A DNA stretch of 64,000 nucleotides from Hippopus hippopus (GCA_946811185.2 OX328097.1:4760242-4824241); one strand, 5' to 3'. Positions 53,257 through 63,266 are shown, counted from the stretch's first letter. Translations and numbers: made by a program. The notes: generated from the sequence alone by a model not told the origin.

Positions 53257-53680
53257 AGATTATCAAATAATCTTGTGGTTTTGTTACTCAGGGAGAAAGG
53301 CATGTATCAAAACACTGTTGGAAAAGCAGAAAATGCTGGAAAAACCAGCATTTTCTCCATTTCACACTGTTTTCAGAAGCCTTGTTTCTTCGAGTTGTTC
53401 AGATTCGTAATTGTGTGGTAAAGAGTTAGATTATCAAATAATCTTGTGGTTTTGTTACTCAGGGAGAAAGGCATGTATCAAAACACTGTTGGAAAAGCAG
53501 AAAATGCTGGAAAAACCAGCGTTTTCTCCATTTCACACTGTTTTCAGAAGCCTTGTTTCTTCGAGTTGTTCAGATTCGTAATTGTGTGGTAAAGAGTTAG
53601 ATTATCAAATAATCTTGTGGTTTTGTTACTCAGGGAGAAAGGCATGTATCAAAACACTGTTGGAAAAGCAGAAAAAGCTG
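53150..53680 (+). repeat. 171-bp tandem array, three near-identical units
   Basis: GATTCGTAATTGTGTGGTAA occurs at 53231, 53402 and 53573, exactly 171 bp apart. Each unit joins a family A right half (hairpin to terminus) to a new left segment (GATTATCAAATAATCTTGTG..AGGCATGTATCAAAACACTG). Only isolated changes separate the units, so amplification is recent. Confidence 0.95.
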
Positions 53681-53725
53681 GTAGCCAGCATTTTCTCCAT
53701 TTTCCACAAAGTTTTATACCTTTTA

Positions 53726-53952
53726 ACATTTTACCAAACAACAAGATGTTTGAATTGTTCAGACTGACAGCATTTGCGGAAGACTACTAAAAGAGTGGCC
53801 AAAATGATGAAACTTGTCCATGAAAGAGTGGAAAACGTCATTGGAAAAGGGGAAAATACTGGTTACCAGCATTTTCTCACAATGTTAAAACTCTTTCATC
53901 CTCAGGGTTGCTCAAATATGGAATCAAATATGGCTTGGGAAAGGGTTAAACG
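53726..53952 (-). mobile_element. MITE family A
   Basis: TTAACATTTTACCAAACAAC to ATGGCTTGGGAAAGGGTTAA; about 20 bp of the right arm lost. Confidence 0.8.
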
Positions 53953-54039
53953 TGCAACTCAGTAATTGTTTTAGCAAAGTAAGATCATTGTTTGCAAAAT
54001 GCTTTCATTATTTTATAATTAAAAAATATTGTCTTGTAG

Positions 54040-54110
54040 AGAAAGAGTTAGCATTAGATTGACCAGCATTTTCTCCATTTCCAACATTGTTTTCTATTCT
54101 TGTAGAGATA
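54040..54110 (+). mobile_element. MITE family A hairpin-half fragment
   Basis: GACCAGCATTTTCTCCATTT..CAACATTGTTTTCTATTCTT between unrelated flanks. Confidence 0.55.
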
Positions 54111-54118
54111 AATATGAT

Positions 54119-54350
54119 GAACCCTTTACCAAAGACTAAATTTGGGACATGACCAAATTGAAAGCATTTACAGAAAACATTAAATGTAGCTCAGATGATG
54201 ATTTCTGTCTTTGATTGGGTAGAAAACTTTCTGGGAAAAGGAGAAAATGCTGGTTACCAACATTTTCTCCTTTTTCCAAAATGTTTTCAAAGGCCTAAAA
54301 TCTTCTTTGGGGTCATTAAAACTTGGGACTGTTTGGTAAAGAGTTAATTG
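54119..54350 (-). mobile_element. MITE family A, full length
   Basis: TGAACCCTTTACCAAAGACT to GGGACTGTTTGGTAAAGAGT. Confidence 0.88.
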
Positions 54351-54421
54351 TACCATATCTTATTTGTCGTCTGCTGATGCTTTGAATTTGGACCAGTCCA
54401 TAATTCTGTTATTTGGTAAGA
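54349..54421 (+). mobile_element. MITE family A, right third
   Basis: CTTATTTGTCGTCTGCTGAT to ATTCTGTTATTTGGTAAG. Confidence 0.75.
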
Positions 54422-54998
54422 CAATAGTCAGTGTGTGAGAAGCTTGAACATGAGAGACAGAAAAAAAAAGAACATTTTCAGTTAAATATAGAAATAGCGG
54501 ATTTAAATGACAGACGTGGGATGGTAAACAATTGATTTTTGGGCATATCCCAACCATTTCCACTCAATCTATGTGCAGCAGCTGGCCCTGTTGCTTGTCG
54601 TATCTATGGCAACGAATTGAGCTTATATTCTTATTTAAATGAGATCAACTCATGTGGGGGGGGGGGGGGATAAAATCGGGACTTTTTTAACACCGGCTGT
54701 TACATAGTCGACAGTGTCAGACAAATTATAATGTATAAGTTTCCATGGTGATATGTCAACTACGAAAGTTTTAAAGATAGATTTGTACATGTTAACTATC
54801 ATATGCCCTGTGGGAAAATTGACAAGTGTAACGTAGATATCCTTCCCACTGTGTTTGGGAGTATGTATATGAACCTTAGGTCTTCAAGCGGAAATTTTAT
54901 AAACTGAAACATTTAACGACACGTAAGTATGACTTGAGTTACGCTTTGTTGAGTGATGAGAGCCACACTGTGATGGAGAATGTCAAATTATTCGCTTG
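54422..54998. other. No gene recognised
   Basis: Contains a G11 run near 54656. Confidence 0.45.
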
Positions 54999-54999
54999 C

Positions 55000-55220
55000 T
55001 TAACTCCCCACCACATAATTCCAACTTTAATGCAACCCTGAGGAAGAAGGCTTATAAAAACATTGTTGGAAAAGGAGAAATTGCTGGTAAATAGTTTTTT
55101 CTCCTTTTCTCACAATGTTTTCTATCCTATCAAGGCCAAATTTCATAATTTTGAAATGTCCTATAACAAACACTTTCAATTTGATCGTGTCAAATTCTGT
55201 CATATGTTAAAGAGTGAACT
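55000..55220 (+). mobile_element. MITE family A, full length
   Basis: TTAACTCCCCACCACATAAT to TTCTGTCATATGTTAAAGAG. Confidence 0.85.
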
Positions 55221-55290
55221 CTTTACAAATCAACAAATTTAAGACTTGTCCAAATAAAGAACAGTTGCAGATGACAAACTTCTTTTCTAA
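55217..55290 (-). mobile_element. MITE family A, left end only
   Basis: GAACTCTTTACAAATCAACA..CTTGTCCAAATAAAGAACAG..CAGATGACAAAC. Confidence 0.65.
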
Positions 55291-55302
55291 TAGTGGAAGT
55301 TG

Positions 55303-55535
55303 CCCTTTACTCTGTACCAAACGAAAAAATGTTTGACACATCTAAATTTAAAGCATTTGCAGAAGACATGACAAATGTGGCTCAGATGATGAAATTTTTC
55401 TCTGAAGGGATTGAAAACACTGTGGAAAAAAGAAAAATTCTGGTTCCGAGCATTTTCTTTTTTTTCCATAACATTTTCAAAACCTTTCTGTCTGAGGGTC
55501 ATTGAAACTTGGGATTGTATGGTGAAGGGTTAAAA
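55303..55535 (-). mobile_element. MITE family A, full length
   Basis: CCCTTTACTCTGTACCAAAC to GGGATTGTATGGTGAAGGGT. Confidence 0.85.
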
Positions 55536-55666
55536 GGTTGGTAAACCTTGTGAAAAAGGAGAAAAGGCTGGTAACCCAGCATTCCCTCCTTTTCTAACAA
55601 TGTTTTCAGAAACTTTATTCTTGAGTGTTGTTAAAACACAACAACAGTTTGAGAAAGTATTAACTT
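55536..55666 (-). mobile_element. MITE family A, hairpin and right end
   Basis: TGTGAAAAAGGAGAAAAGGC through GTAACCCAGCATTCCCTCCT to GTTTGAGAAAGTATTAA. Confidence 0.75.
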
Positions 55667-55667
55667 T

Positions 55668-55893
55668 TAACTCTTTACCACACAATCCTGACTTTTAATG
55701 ACCCTGAGAAAGAAGCCTATAGAAAACATTGTGGGAAAAGGAGAAAATGCTGGTAACCAGCATTTTCTCCTTTTCCCACAATATTTTCTACCCTATCAAA
55801 GTCAGAAATCATCATATTACCAAGATTTAATTTGTTGTCTGCAGATGTTTTGAATTCCGTCCAGTCCAAAAATATGTCGTTTGGTAAAGAGTT
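55668..55893 (+). mobile_element. MITE family A, one of the best copies
   Basis: TTTTAACTCTTTACCACACA to AATATGTCGTTTGGTAAAGA; near-perfect hairpin (55722-55783). Its minus strand reads as an unbroken 60-codon frame. Confidence 0.92.
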
Positions 55894-55904
55894 GACCAAC
55901 TACC

Positions 55905-56048
55905 ATGACTGAAAACCTTGGCAGACAACAATTTGAATATGGCTCAATGATATGATTTGTTTATGATAGGACAGAAAATATTATAGAAAAGGGAAAAATA
56001 CTGGCTTACAGCATTTCCCACTTTTCGGACATTGTTTTTAAAAGCAAA
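55905..56048 (-). mobile_element. MITE family A, partial
   Basis: GACTGAAAACCTTGGCAGAC to TCGGACATTGTTTTTAAAAGC. Confidence 0.7.
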
Positions 56049-56192
56049 GGGGATTGAGAAAATCTGAAAAATCATTTTTCAAAAAGTGGGAAAGTCTGAC
56101 AGTGTGACTATCAGAAACTCAGAGTTTTTCTCCTCAAATACTGATGAAAATATTTCAAACTTGCCTAAACTGAAGACATCTGCACTGGACAA

Positions 56193-56420
56193 GTTAACTC
56201 CTTACCAAACGAAAAAGTTTTAGACTGGTCCAAATTGAAAGCATTTGCAGACGACATTTAAATCAGACTGAAAAATTGAAATTTGCTGTGGGAGGGGTAG
56301 AATACATGGTGGGAAAAGGAGAAAATGCTGGTTACCAGCATTTTCTCCTTTTCCCACCATGTTTTCAAAAGGCTTCTTTCTCGGGGTCGTTAAAAGTCGG
56401 GATTGTGTGGTAAACGGTTA
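56193..56420 (-). mobile_element. MITE family A, one of the best copies
   Basis: TTAACTCCTTACCAAACGAA to GGATTGTGTGGTAAACGGTT. Both hairpin ends show the paired change CATGGTGGG and CCCACCATG. Confidence 0.92.
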
Positions 56421-56646
56421 AAGCTTTATCTTACAATCCTGTGTTCAACCACCCTTTGGGGATATGCCATTTGAAAACATTATGCAAAAGGAGAACATGC
56501 TAGTTACCAGCATTTTCTCTTTTTCTACATTGTTTTTAGCCCCTTCAAAAACATAGTACAATGTATGAGTGAAAATTATTTCTTTGTCTACAAATTCTTT
56601 CAATTTGGACTAGTTTAAAATTTTGTCATTTGGTTAAAAGTTAAAG
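56417..56646 (+). mobile_element. MITE family A, sharing TTAA with the previous copy
   Basis: TTAAAGCTTTATCTTACAAT to TTTTGTCATTTGGTTAAAAG. Confidence 0.88.
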
Positions 56647-57274
56647 AGCTCCAAACAGTAACAGGACTATTGGGTGGCAACAGTTTTTTGTAATGATCTT
56701 TTCAAAGGAAAAAGTGTTAATTATTTGATGAATTAGGAGGGTCATTTGTATCGTGTCACCCATGCAAAATTGAAATATATTTTCTCTATCAGATTGGCAC
56801 GATCACTTTTCAATAAAATGCCATTTATGTTGATACAGTGGTGGGATTGAAGGTTTAAATTACAATGAAACCCGTAGCTAATGGGCGTTGAATCGCTTTT
56901 TGAATGGAGGTTGATTTTTTTTTTCCAAAAATCATTGTTGATGCTGATAAAAATCACCGAGTTTGTTTGACCATTGTCTGGATGGGTTGCCTCATTTTTA
57001 CAGTCACAAATTCTAGATTTAGAATAAAATTTACCAATTTTAAAGGGTGCTATTTCTAATTTGTATTATATATGATAAAGTAATGTAAACAAGAAATTAC
57101 ATACCACCTGTCGAATGACAAATACCAAATGCGTAATTTTTTTTGGTTCTCTGTGTTGAACTTGAAGATGACACATGGTTTGATTTCAAGAAAATCTTGA
57201 AGAAAAATGTAGAAAATATTTGTACCTTGAGCAAGCTTAATCTGATCAAAACCATCAGCATCAGATGACAGAGA
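56647..57274. other. No gene recognised
   Basis: Short frames only. Confidence 0.45.
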
Positions 57275-57485
57275 TGATCACGCTAAATCTCAGTTCTGAG
57301 TTCCAACAACCTTGAGGATGAAAGCTTTCAAAAAACACTGTTGGAAAAGGAGAAAAAGAATTGTTCTCTCTTTCCCACTAGGTTTTCTGCTGTTTCTAAG
57401 ATAAATCCTTCTATTTGAGCGGCAATTAATTTGTCGTTGGCATACAGAAGTTGGACAAGTCCAAAATGTTGTGGTTTTGCTAAGA
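57275..57485 (+). mobile_element. MITE family A, decayed
   Basis: CACGCTAAATCTCAGTTCTG to AATGTTGTGGTTTTGCTAAG; hairpin reduced. Confidence 0.7.
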
Positions 57486-57539
57486 CTTGCTGACAGTCAG
57501 CGTTGTGATTTTTCCTCCTTTCTGAGGATTTCCTCCCCT

Positions 57540-57612
57540 TGATTGATTGGTTGTATACTGTTTAACGCTGTTTTCAAGTCGTATACGACAACGACTGAGT
57601 TACAGGACTCGG
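57540..57612 (-). mobile_element. SINE 3'-end fragment
   Basis: GATTGATTGGTTGTATACTG-TTTAACGCTGTTTTCAAG corresponds to the tail of the SINE at 58117 inverted. Confidence 0.6.
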
Positions 57613-57869
57613 CTTCTCCCTATGAATCTTAAACTGAAAATTTGAAACTGCTCCAGTTCAGAAGGGATCTACTTAGAAATTATTTGAGGTATTTGGGATG
57701 GAGGGATTTTCCTCCCTTCTCATATTTCATTAGTCACACCCCCATAGAGTAGATCTTTTTAACTGAAAAGGGTTACTGTTTTTTAAGTGGAATGTGTCAC
57801 AGAAGTTTTACAATGTGTCGTGGTCATTCCTGCCTGTTCAGGCTCATTAACAGTGTTATTCATGTATGT

Positions 57870-58082
57870 TAACCCTTAAAGCAACTTTCACGACTATAGT
57901 TGCCTCTACTGCCAGTATAGATCAAGATCAGGCTGCACAAAACGTGCAGCCTGACCTTTGATCTACGCTGTCCGCTTTGCTGAAACACTGTAGACAAAAG
58001 CAACCAAGAAATCACATTTATTTAGGTCCTGTTTCTAGGATGAAAATGTCCGATAGGTTTATTTGGCGCTTATAAGGGTTAA
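57870..58082 (+). mobile_element. MITE family C, full length
   Basis: TTAACCCTTAAAGCAACTTT to GGCGCTTATAAGGGTTAA. The hairpin arm TAGATCAAGATCAGGCTGCA is nearly perfect. TTAA flanks both ends. Confidence 0.9.
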
Positions 58083-58116
58083 GACTGGCAAACAGTAACA
58101 CTACCTTCTGGACCCG

Positions 58117-58425
58117 CCGAGCCCTGGAAGCTCAGTCGGTAACGTGCAAGACTTGAGAACAGGAGGTCGTGGGTTTGATCCCTGGCTCGGCCAATTTCTC
58201 TCCGAGGATTGATGATAGTCATTGCGACAGGATTCATTCCTCTCCCATCGCTGACCATTGTCTCAACGATGGCTATGTGGGAAAGCACCCAGTGGCTTGG
58301 AAAGAAAACTGTGCAGAGTACTGGTAAAAGAGACTCCAGGAAAGCATGGATAGATGCACTGGCTGCCAGGATATAACTGAAATAATGTTGGAAATGACGT
58401 TAAACACCATATAATCAATCAATCA
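58117..58425 (+). mobile_element. tRNA-derived SINE, full length
   Basis: GGAAGCTCAGTCGGTAACGT (A box), GTGGGTTTGATCCCTGGCTC (B box), body AGGATTGATGATAGTCATTG and AGCACCCAGTGGCTTGGAAA, tail GAAATGACGTTAAACACC then ATAATCAATCAATCA. Confidence 0.92.
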
Positions 58426-58574
58426 GTCTCTTCTGGACTGATTCTTGTGCTTGTTTTTTACGTCATGTGTAGACAATTTTAGCGTGATTTAGATGGAAAA
58501 TGCCTAAGGTATAAATGCCATCCTTATTGACAATTTGAAGAAAAAAATAACCCAAAATTGCCTTTCAAAAGTTA

Positions 58575-58660
58575 AGTTATATTTGCTGACAATGCAGATC
58601 AAAATAAGATTGCAAAAAAGTCTGATCTTGGATCAACATTATTGTTAAAGTAGAGAGATT
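58575..58660 (+). repeat. MITE family C core, decayed
   Basis: CTGACAATGCAGATCAAAAT..AAAGTCTGATCTTGGATCAA. Confidence 0.6.
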
Positions 58661-59229
58661 CTGATCAAAGCAGCACTGGAAATACAAGTTGAAAACTTTC
58701 GTGAGCGAAAGGTTCAAATTTTCTTTCAAGGCCCTTTGAACAATAAAATATACTACATGTACATGTATCATTATTTCATGCTTTTCGGTAGTTTATTGAG
58801 AAATAATGGTGGAATATGGTTCGATACTTCATGGTTACAACCTGTGAAAAATACTGATTTCATATTTCTAATTCTTTAATTGTAGGCGAAAACAGTAGTT
58901 ACTGCACACTAGTTACCTAGGTAAACAGTGTGTGCCATAATTTCGGTTAGAGGGAAATATGATGTTACATACCCTACATTTCTCGCACTTTACGTAATAT
59001 TGTAATGCATTACTATGTGGAGGGGTACGCCAAAATTACCAAAAACAAATGCACTGGATTATGAAGAAAGTCCCAACAAAAAAACGGTTAGAAGTATGAA
59101 ATAAATAGAATATTACTTTTGTTTTTTACGAGTGGCTGTGCCACTCATGAAAATATTACCGATGATATTCAGGAGATGAAAAAATTTTGTTCTTTCACAG
59201 AAATAAAAAAATATCCTCTATATATTCTT
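58661..59229. other. No gene recognised
   Basis: Non-coding, unmatched. Confidence 0.45.
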
Positions 59230-59345
59230 TGAAGGGGTGGATTTACGAAAACGAAGAAAAATGCTGGTTACCAATTTGCTAGCATGTTCTCCTGTATCAA
59301 CAAAGTTTTCAAAGGCCTTCAAAGGGCTAGAGAAACATGGATGAG
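59230..59345 (-). mobile_element. MITE family A, decayed hairpin and right end
   Basis: AAATGCTGGTTACCAATTTG..CATGTTCTCC..GTTTTCAAAGGCCTTC. Confidence 0.55.
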
Positions 59346-60376
59346 GCGAATCCATGCATTTGGGTAAACATGTTCATTTATGTTGTAGCTGTTGTTGAAG
59401 TGTGAAATAGCAGAAGTTAAGTTGAAATCAGCATGGGAGAGAGACCAAAAAATATTTTATAGATAGAAATTGCCAAAAGTCACCATGACTTAGCTTTGGT
59501 GATCTAGTTTGTAACTACCTTGGTATTATCAGTAGTTTTATCTGTCCCCATTACTTAATCATAATTAACCGTAAAAATAGGGGACACTATCAGTCAAGCC
59601 ATGTCACTATCTTACAATCTTTTCTCTATTTCCCTCCCTCTGGGCTATATAACCAGCCATCCCAACTTCAAAATTTTTTTCATTGGTGTTGCTAAGGCAA
59701 CTGTGAGGAGTTGCCATGGATATGATGCCTGTGTAGTTTTAGATAGAGAACATCTTTACACAAAATGTACAGATGGTTGATGGGATAGTTTGTTACAGTT
59801 CACTTCTCCCTCTATTTTGTACTGTATACTAGGAAGAAAGTAGCATCCTTTACACATGATACCAAGCAGTATCCCATAATGCAGTTGATGATGTGTTACA
59901 GTGTGTAATAATGGAAGCCATGTTTGAGGAATACTAAAAAGTTTTATAGTGTTTTAAAGAAGTTTATAAAAGTTGTAATCAGAGGGAAGTTAAAGGATTA
60001 AAAGAAATTGAAGAGGGAAAAAAATTGATGTTTTGATAAATTGTTTCGGAAAGTGGTAAGTTGGTTCTATTATATTTTCAAGAAAAACTTGACATGTTTA
60101 CTTGGGATGAAAACTTTCTGAACTAATTGTTTGGCATATGGCAGTTTTGTTTTTTCCATTTCAGACATTGAATTAAAAGGAGTTACTGAAATTACACATT
60201 AATTGATCTCAAAGAGTTTTACAGAAGCAGATGATAAAATTGACATGGAAAATGACATATTTTTTCACAAGACTGAAATGCTTATTTAATTTCCATCAAA
60301 CATTAAATACAATGTATGTGAGTCTATCGAAAGATAGGGTAGATTGCTGATTGTATTATTTTGGTTGTTTTCATAA
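59346..60376. other. No gene recognised
   Basis: About 1 kb of AT-rich sequence without repeat or gene I can name. Confidence 0.45.
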
Positions 60377-60635
60377 CTTTTTATTGGATGACAGAACTTT
60401 GAACTTGTTTAAATCAGGGATCGTATATAACATATACGATCCCTGTTGAAATTGAATGAGTTTACAGATGAAAAATTAAGTATGGTGTAAATGTTGAAAT
60501 TCATCTTCGAAGGTTTGACAACATTGTGGGGAAAGGAGAAAATGCTGGTAGCCAGCATTTTCTCCTTTTCCCACAATGTCTTCAAAAGCCTTTCCACAGA
60601 ATTGTTAAAACACAGGATTATTTGGTACAGGGTTA
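60377..60635 (-). mobile_element. MITE family A carrying the 31-bp palindrome
   Basis: TATTGGATGACAGAACTTTG, then the insertion, then ATTGAATGAGTTTACAGATG and a perfect hairpin, ending TATTTGGTACAGGGTTAA. Confidence 0.88.
60415..60445. repeat. 31-bp micro-palindrome, copy 2
   Basis: CAGGGATCGTATAT, centre AAC, then ATATACGATCCCTG. It interrupts the family A block CTTGTCCAAATTGAA. Confidence 0.9.
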
Positions 60636-60704
60636 ACTTATAATTCATAGAATTTCTGCTGAAATATAGGAGTTTTATTAGTTTCTCATAAGAGCAGTTG
60701 CTTT

Positions 60705-60775
60705 TTTCGGTAGTGTAGATTAAGATCAAACTGAAAGAAATATGTACTTTGGGTTGGACATACTCCTTCCACATT
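60705..60775 (+). repeat. MITE family C fragment
   Basis: TTTTTTCGGTAGTGTAGATT-AAGATCAAACTGAAAG. Confidence 0.5.
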
Positions 60776-60875
60776 AACCCTTTTACAAATGGTTCTAAGT
60801 TTAAATGACATAGAAGAAAACTGCTTTTGAAAACAGTGTGGGAAAAGGAGAAAATGCTGGTATCCAGAGAGGAGA
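60775..60875 (+). mobile_element. MITE family A, left half
   Basis: TTAACCCTTTTACAAATGGT to GGAGAAAATGCTGGTATCCA; ends at the hairpin centre. Confidence 0.8.
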
Positions 60876-61009
60876 CAAGAATTATCCTATATACTTGCAG
60901 AAGTAGATTTTTAAATTAAAGACAACTTCACTGAAGACTAGTTATTACTATGTCCACTCTGTTGAGACATATTTGGCTTGGCTGTTTTTGGAGAAAACTG
61001 CATGGTACT

Positions 61010-61262
61010 GTCATAGCCCTGGTGTCGTCTGTGTCTGTGTCATCTTTGTGCTAAAACTTTGACATTTTACAATATCTCTGTTAATACTGAACATGTTTAC
61101 TTCAAATTTGGGCAAGGTTAATAATCTAATGGGGAACCTAAAACACAAAGCGAGGTAACTATCAAAGTATTTTTGATGAAGTTATGCCCCTTTTTCATCT
61201 TTAAAATTTCACTGAATCAAGCAACCACAGCCCAACTTTGACCTTCACATGCAATGCTCTTG
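61010..61262 (+). repeat. Dispersed repeat with GTCGTC tract, copy 2 of 2
   Basis: TCATAGCCCTGGTGTCGTCT..AACTTTGACATTTTACAATA..TTTACTTCAAATTTGGGCAA, ending ATGCAATGCTCTTGTCC; see 27950-28208. Confidence 0.75.
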
Positions 61263-61455
61263 TCCTAATTTGATTTGACAAAAGCCCCAGAATCTCTCGC
61301 TTGGCAGAACAATGCTGTTGACATCTATAATGATATATATAAATTTTACAGGATTGTAGAAAATAGAGGCACTCAAATGAAACATTAGAGAAGTGAAAAC
61401 AGAAATATGTCATCAGGAAATGTCTGTCTGTGTCAACAGTAGCCACTTAATGTGG

Positions 61456-61645
61456 ATTAACTCCTTATAACAGACGACAAAATTTTACATTTGCCCAAAA
61501 GGAATTCATTTGCAGATGACAATTTACTTGTGGCTCATATTATGCAAATTTTCTTTGGAAAGATAGAAACATAGTGAGGAAAAAAGAGAAAATACTGGTT
61601 ACAAGGATTTTCTACTTTTCTTAGGATGTTTTAATTTGCACTGGT
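61456..61645 (-). mobile_element. MITE family A, right end missing
   Basis: TTAACTCCTTATAACAGACG through hairpin GGTTACAAGGATTTTCTACT to GATGTTTTAATTTGC. Confidence 0.8.
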
Positions 61646-61678
61646 AATGTGGGCAATAAAATAATGTGTTTGTTTGCT

Positions 61679-61909
61679 TAACACTTTACCACACGCATAA
61701 AAATTTTGGGCTTGTCAAAACTGAAAGTCTTTGCAGACAACGATTTGTGGGTGCCCCAAATGATTGGGTTTGTTCTTGAAAGGTTAGAAAACATTGTGGG
61801 AAAAGGAGAAAATGTTGGTTACCAGCATTTTCTCCTTTTCCCACAATGTTTTCATAAGTTTTATTTCCCAGGGTCATTAAAACTTGGGATTGTTTGGTAA
61901 AGGGTTGAC
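61679..61909 (-). mobile_element. MITE family A, full length
   Basis: TTAACACTTTACCACACGCA to GGGATTGTTTGGTAAAGGGT; hairpin near-perfect. Confidence 0.9.
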
Positions 61910-62038
61910 TGTTTACCACACAACTGAAGTTATAATGACCATGAGGAAGTGGACTTTTAAGGAAAACATTTAGGATTAAGGAGGAAAAAAATGGTGATAA
62001 CCTGCATTTCTCCTTTTCCCACATTTTCTACTCTTTTA
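61908..62038 (+). mobile_element. MITE family A, left part
   Basis: ACTGTTTACCACACAACTGA to TCTCCTTTTCCCACATTTTC; joined to the next copy at TTAA. Confidence 0.75.
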
Positions 62039-62265
62039 ACCCTTTACCACACAATGACGCCTTTTGACGCCCCTAAAAAAGAGGCCTTTTGAAAACATTG
62101 TGGGAAAAGGAGAAAATGCTGGTAACCAGCATTTTCTCCTTTTCCCACAAAGTTTTCTACCCTATCAAAGAAAAGTTGCGTCATTTGAGCCACTATGAAA
62201 TTGTCGTCTGCAAATGCTTTCAATTTAGATAGGTCTTAAATTTTGCCGTGTGGTAAAGGGTTAAA
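62037..62265 (+). mobile_element. MITE family A, one of the best copies
   Basis: TTAACCCTTTACCACACAAT to TTTTGCCGTGTGGTAAAGGG; perfect palindrome core. Confidence 0.92.
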
Positions 62266-62277
62266 GATAATTTTCAC

Positions 62278-62350
62278 TGTTTTAGGCACATTTGAATTGT
62301 CGTCTGCAAATGCTTTGAATTTGGACATGTCCAAAATTTTGTGGTCTGTG
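62278..62350 (+). mobile_element. MITE family A, right third
   Basis: TTAGGCACATTTGAATTGTC to CCAAAATTTTGTGGTCTGTG. Confidence 0.7.
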
Positions 62351-62500
62351 AATCATTTACCAAACAATCCCAAATTTTAATGATGCTTAGGGAGAAGGCT
62401 CTTAAAAAGTGTGGAAAAAGGAGAAAAAGTCTGGAAGCATTTTCTCCTTTTCCCACAATGTTTTTCTACCCTGCCAAAGGCAAATACCTTGATTTCCTCC
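62351..62500 (+). mobile_element. MITE family A, partial
   Basis: AATCATTTACCAAACAATCC through a shortened hairpin to TTTTTCTACCCTGCCAAAGG. Confidence 0.8.
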
Positions 62501-62574
62501 TTTTTACTGTTTCCAAAAGCCATCTTCAGTGGGGTTGTTTAAATTTTGGTTTCTTTGATAAAGCCTCTCACTGG

Positions 62575-62662
62575 TATAGCTGTCTTTGGTACCAGTGTTG
62601 ATGAAGATCAGAATTCAGAAAATATGCAGTCTGATCTTTGATCTACAGTGTTTTAACTTTGC
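62575..62662 (+). repeat. MITE family C core
   Basis: TACCAGTGTTGATGAAGATC..ATGCAGTCTGATCTTTGATC-TACAGTG. Confidence 0.7.
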
Positions 62663-62730
62663 CTCAAGTCATTCTAGACAATAAGAACTAAGACATTACT
62701 CTTATTAGTATTGATTTCCTCCAAAAAATG

Positions 62731-62932
62731 TATGGGTTCTGTGTGGCTCACTGGTAGCGATGGATTCCTAACCTGATGGCTCTGGGTTTGATCCTCAATG
62801 AAAGCACTGGGTTTTTAATGGACTGTCCCTAGACAAGACATTTAAGAGGAGCCTCATAAGTGCTGTTGCCATTAATAATTGAAATAATGTTGAAAGCAAT
62901 GTAAGACACTATATAATCAATCAATTGTTCCA
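62731..62932 (+). mobile_element. tRNA-derived SINE
   Basis: GTGTGGCTCACTGGTAGCGA (A box), CTCTGGGTTTGATCCTCAAT (B box), body TCCCTAGACAAGACATTTAA, tail AATAATGTTGAAAGCAATGT then ATAATCAATCAATTG. Confidence 0.85.
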
Positions 62933-63064
62933 TTGAATCGAAATATCTGTTGAACCTGTTCTGCACTTATGGGTTAAAATGTATACAACAGCATAAAACT
63001 ACAGCATTGGTGAAGGGTAACTGAAGTGTCAAAGTGATGAGAGAGGGATTGTCCTGGTTGTCAA

Positions 63065-63266
63065 ATTATCAATTGACAAGACCACAAAATTAAGACTTGC
63101 TCAGATTGGAGGCATTTCCAGATGATATAGCAAACATTGCTCTAATCAATTATAAGATTTGTTTTTGCTAGGGTAGAAAACATTGTGGGAAAAGGAGAAA
63201 ATGCTGGTTACAAGCATTTTCTCCTTGTCTCAAGCTTCAAAAATCCTTCTTCGGGGGGGATAGTTT
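63065..63266 (-). mobile_element. MITE family A, end lost
   Basis: AATTGACAAGACCACAAAAT through hairpin GGTTACAAGCATTTTCTCCT to CTTCTTCGGGGGGGATAG; flush with the next copy. Confidence 0.8.

Noticed and set aside
53150..53680. CRISPR-like regular repeats
   Set aside because: Units are contiguous 171-bp copies without variable spacers, in eukaryotic DNA.
58117..58190. tRNA gene
   Set aside because: A and B boxes are present, but the stems do not pair as a tRNA and the sequence continues into a SINE body found at several other loci.
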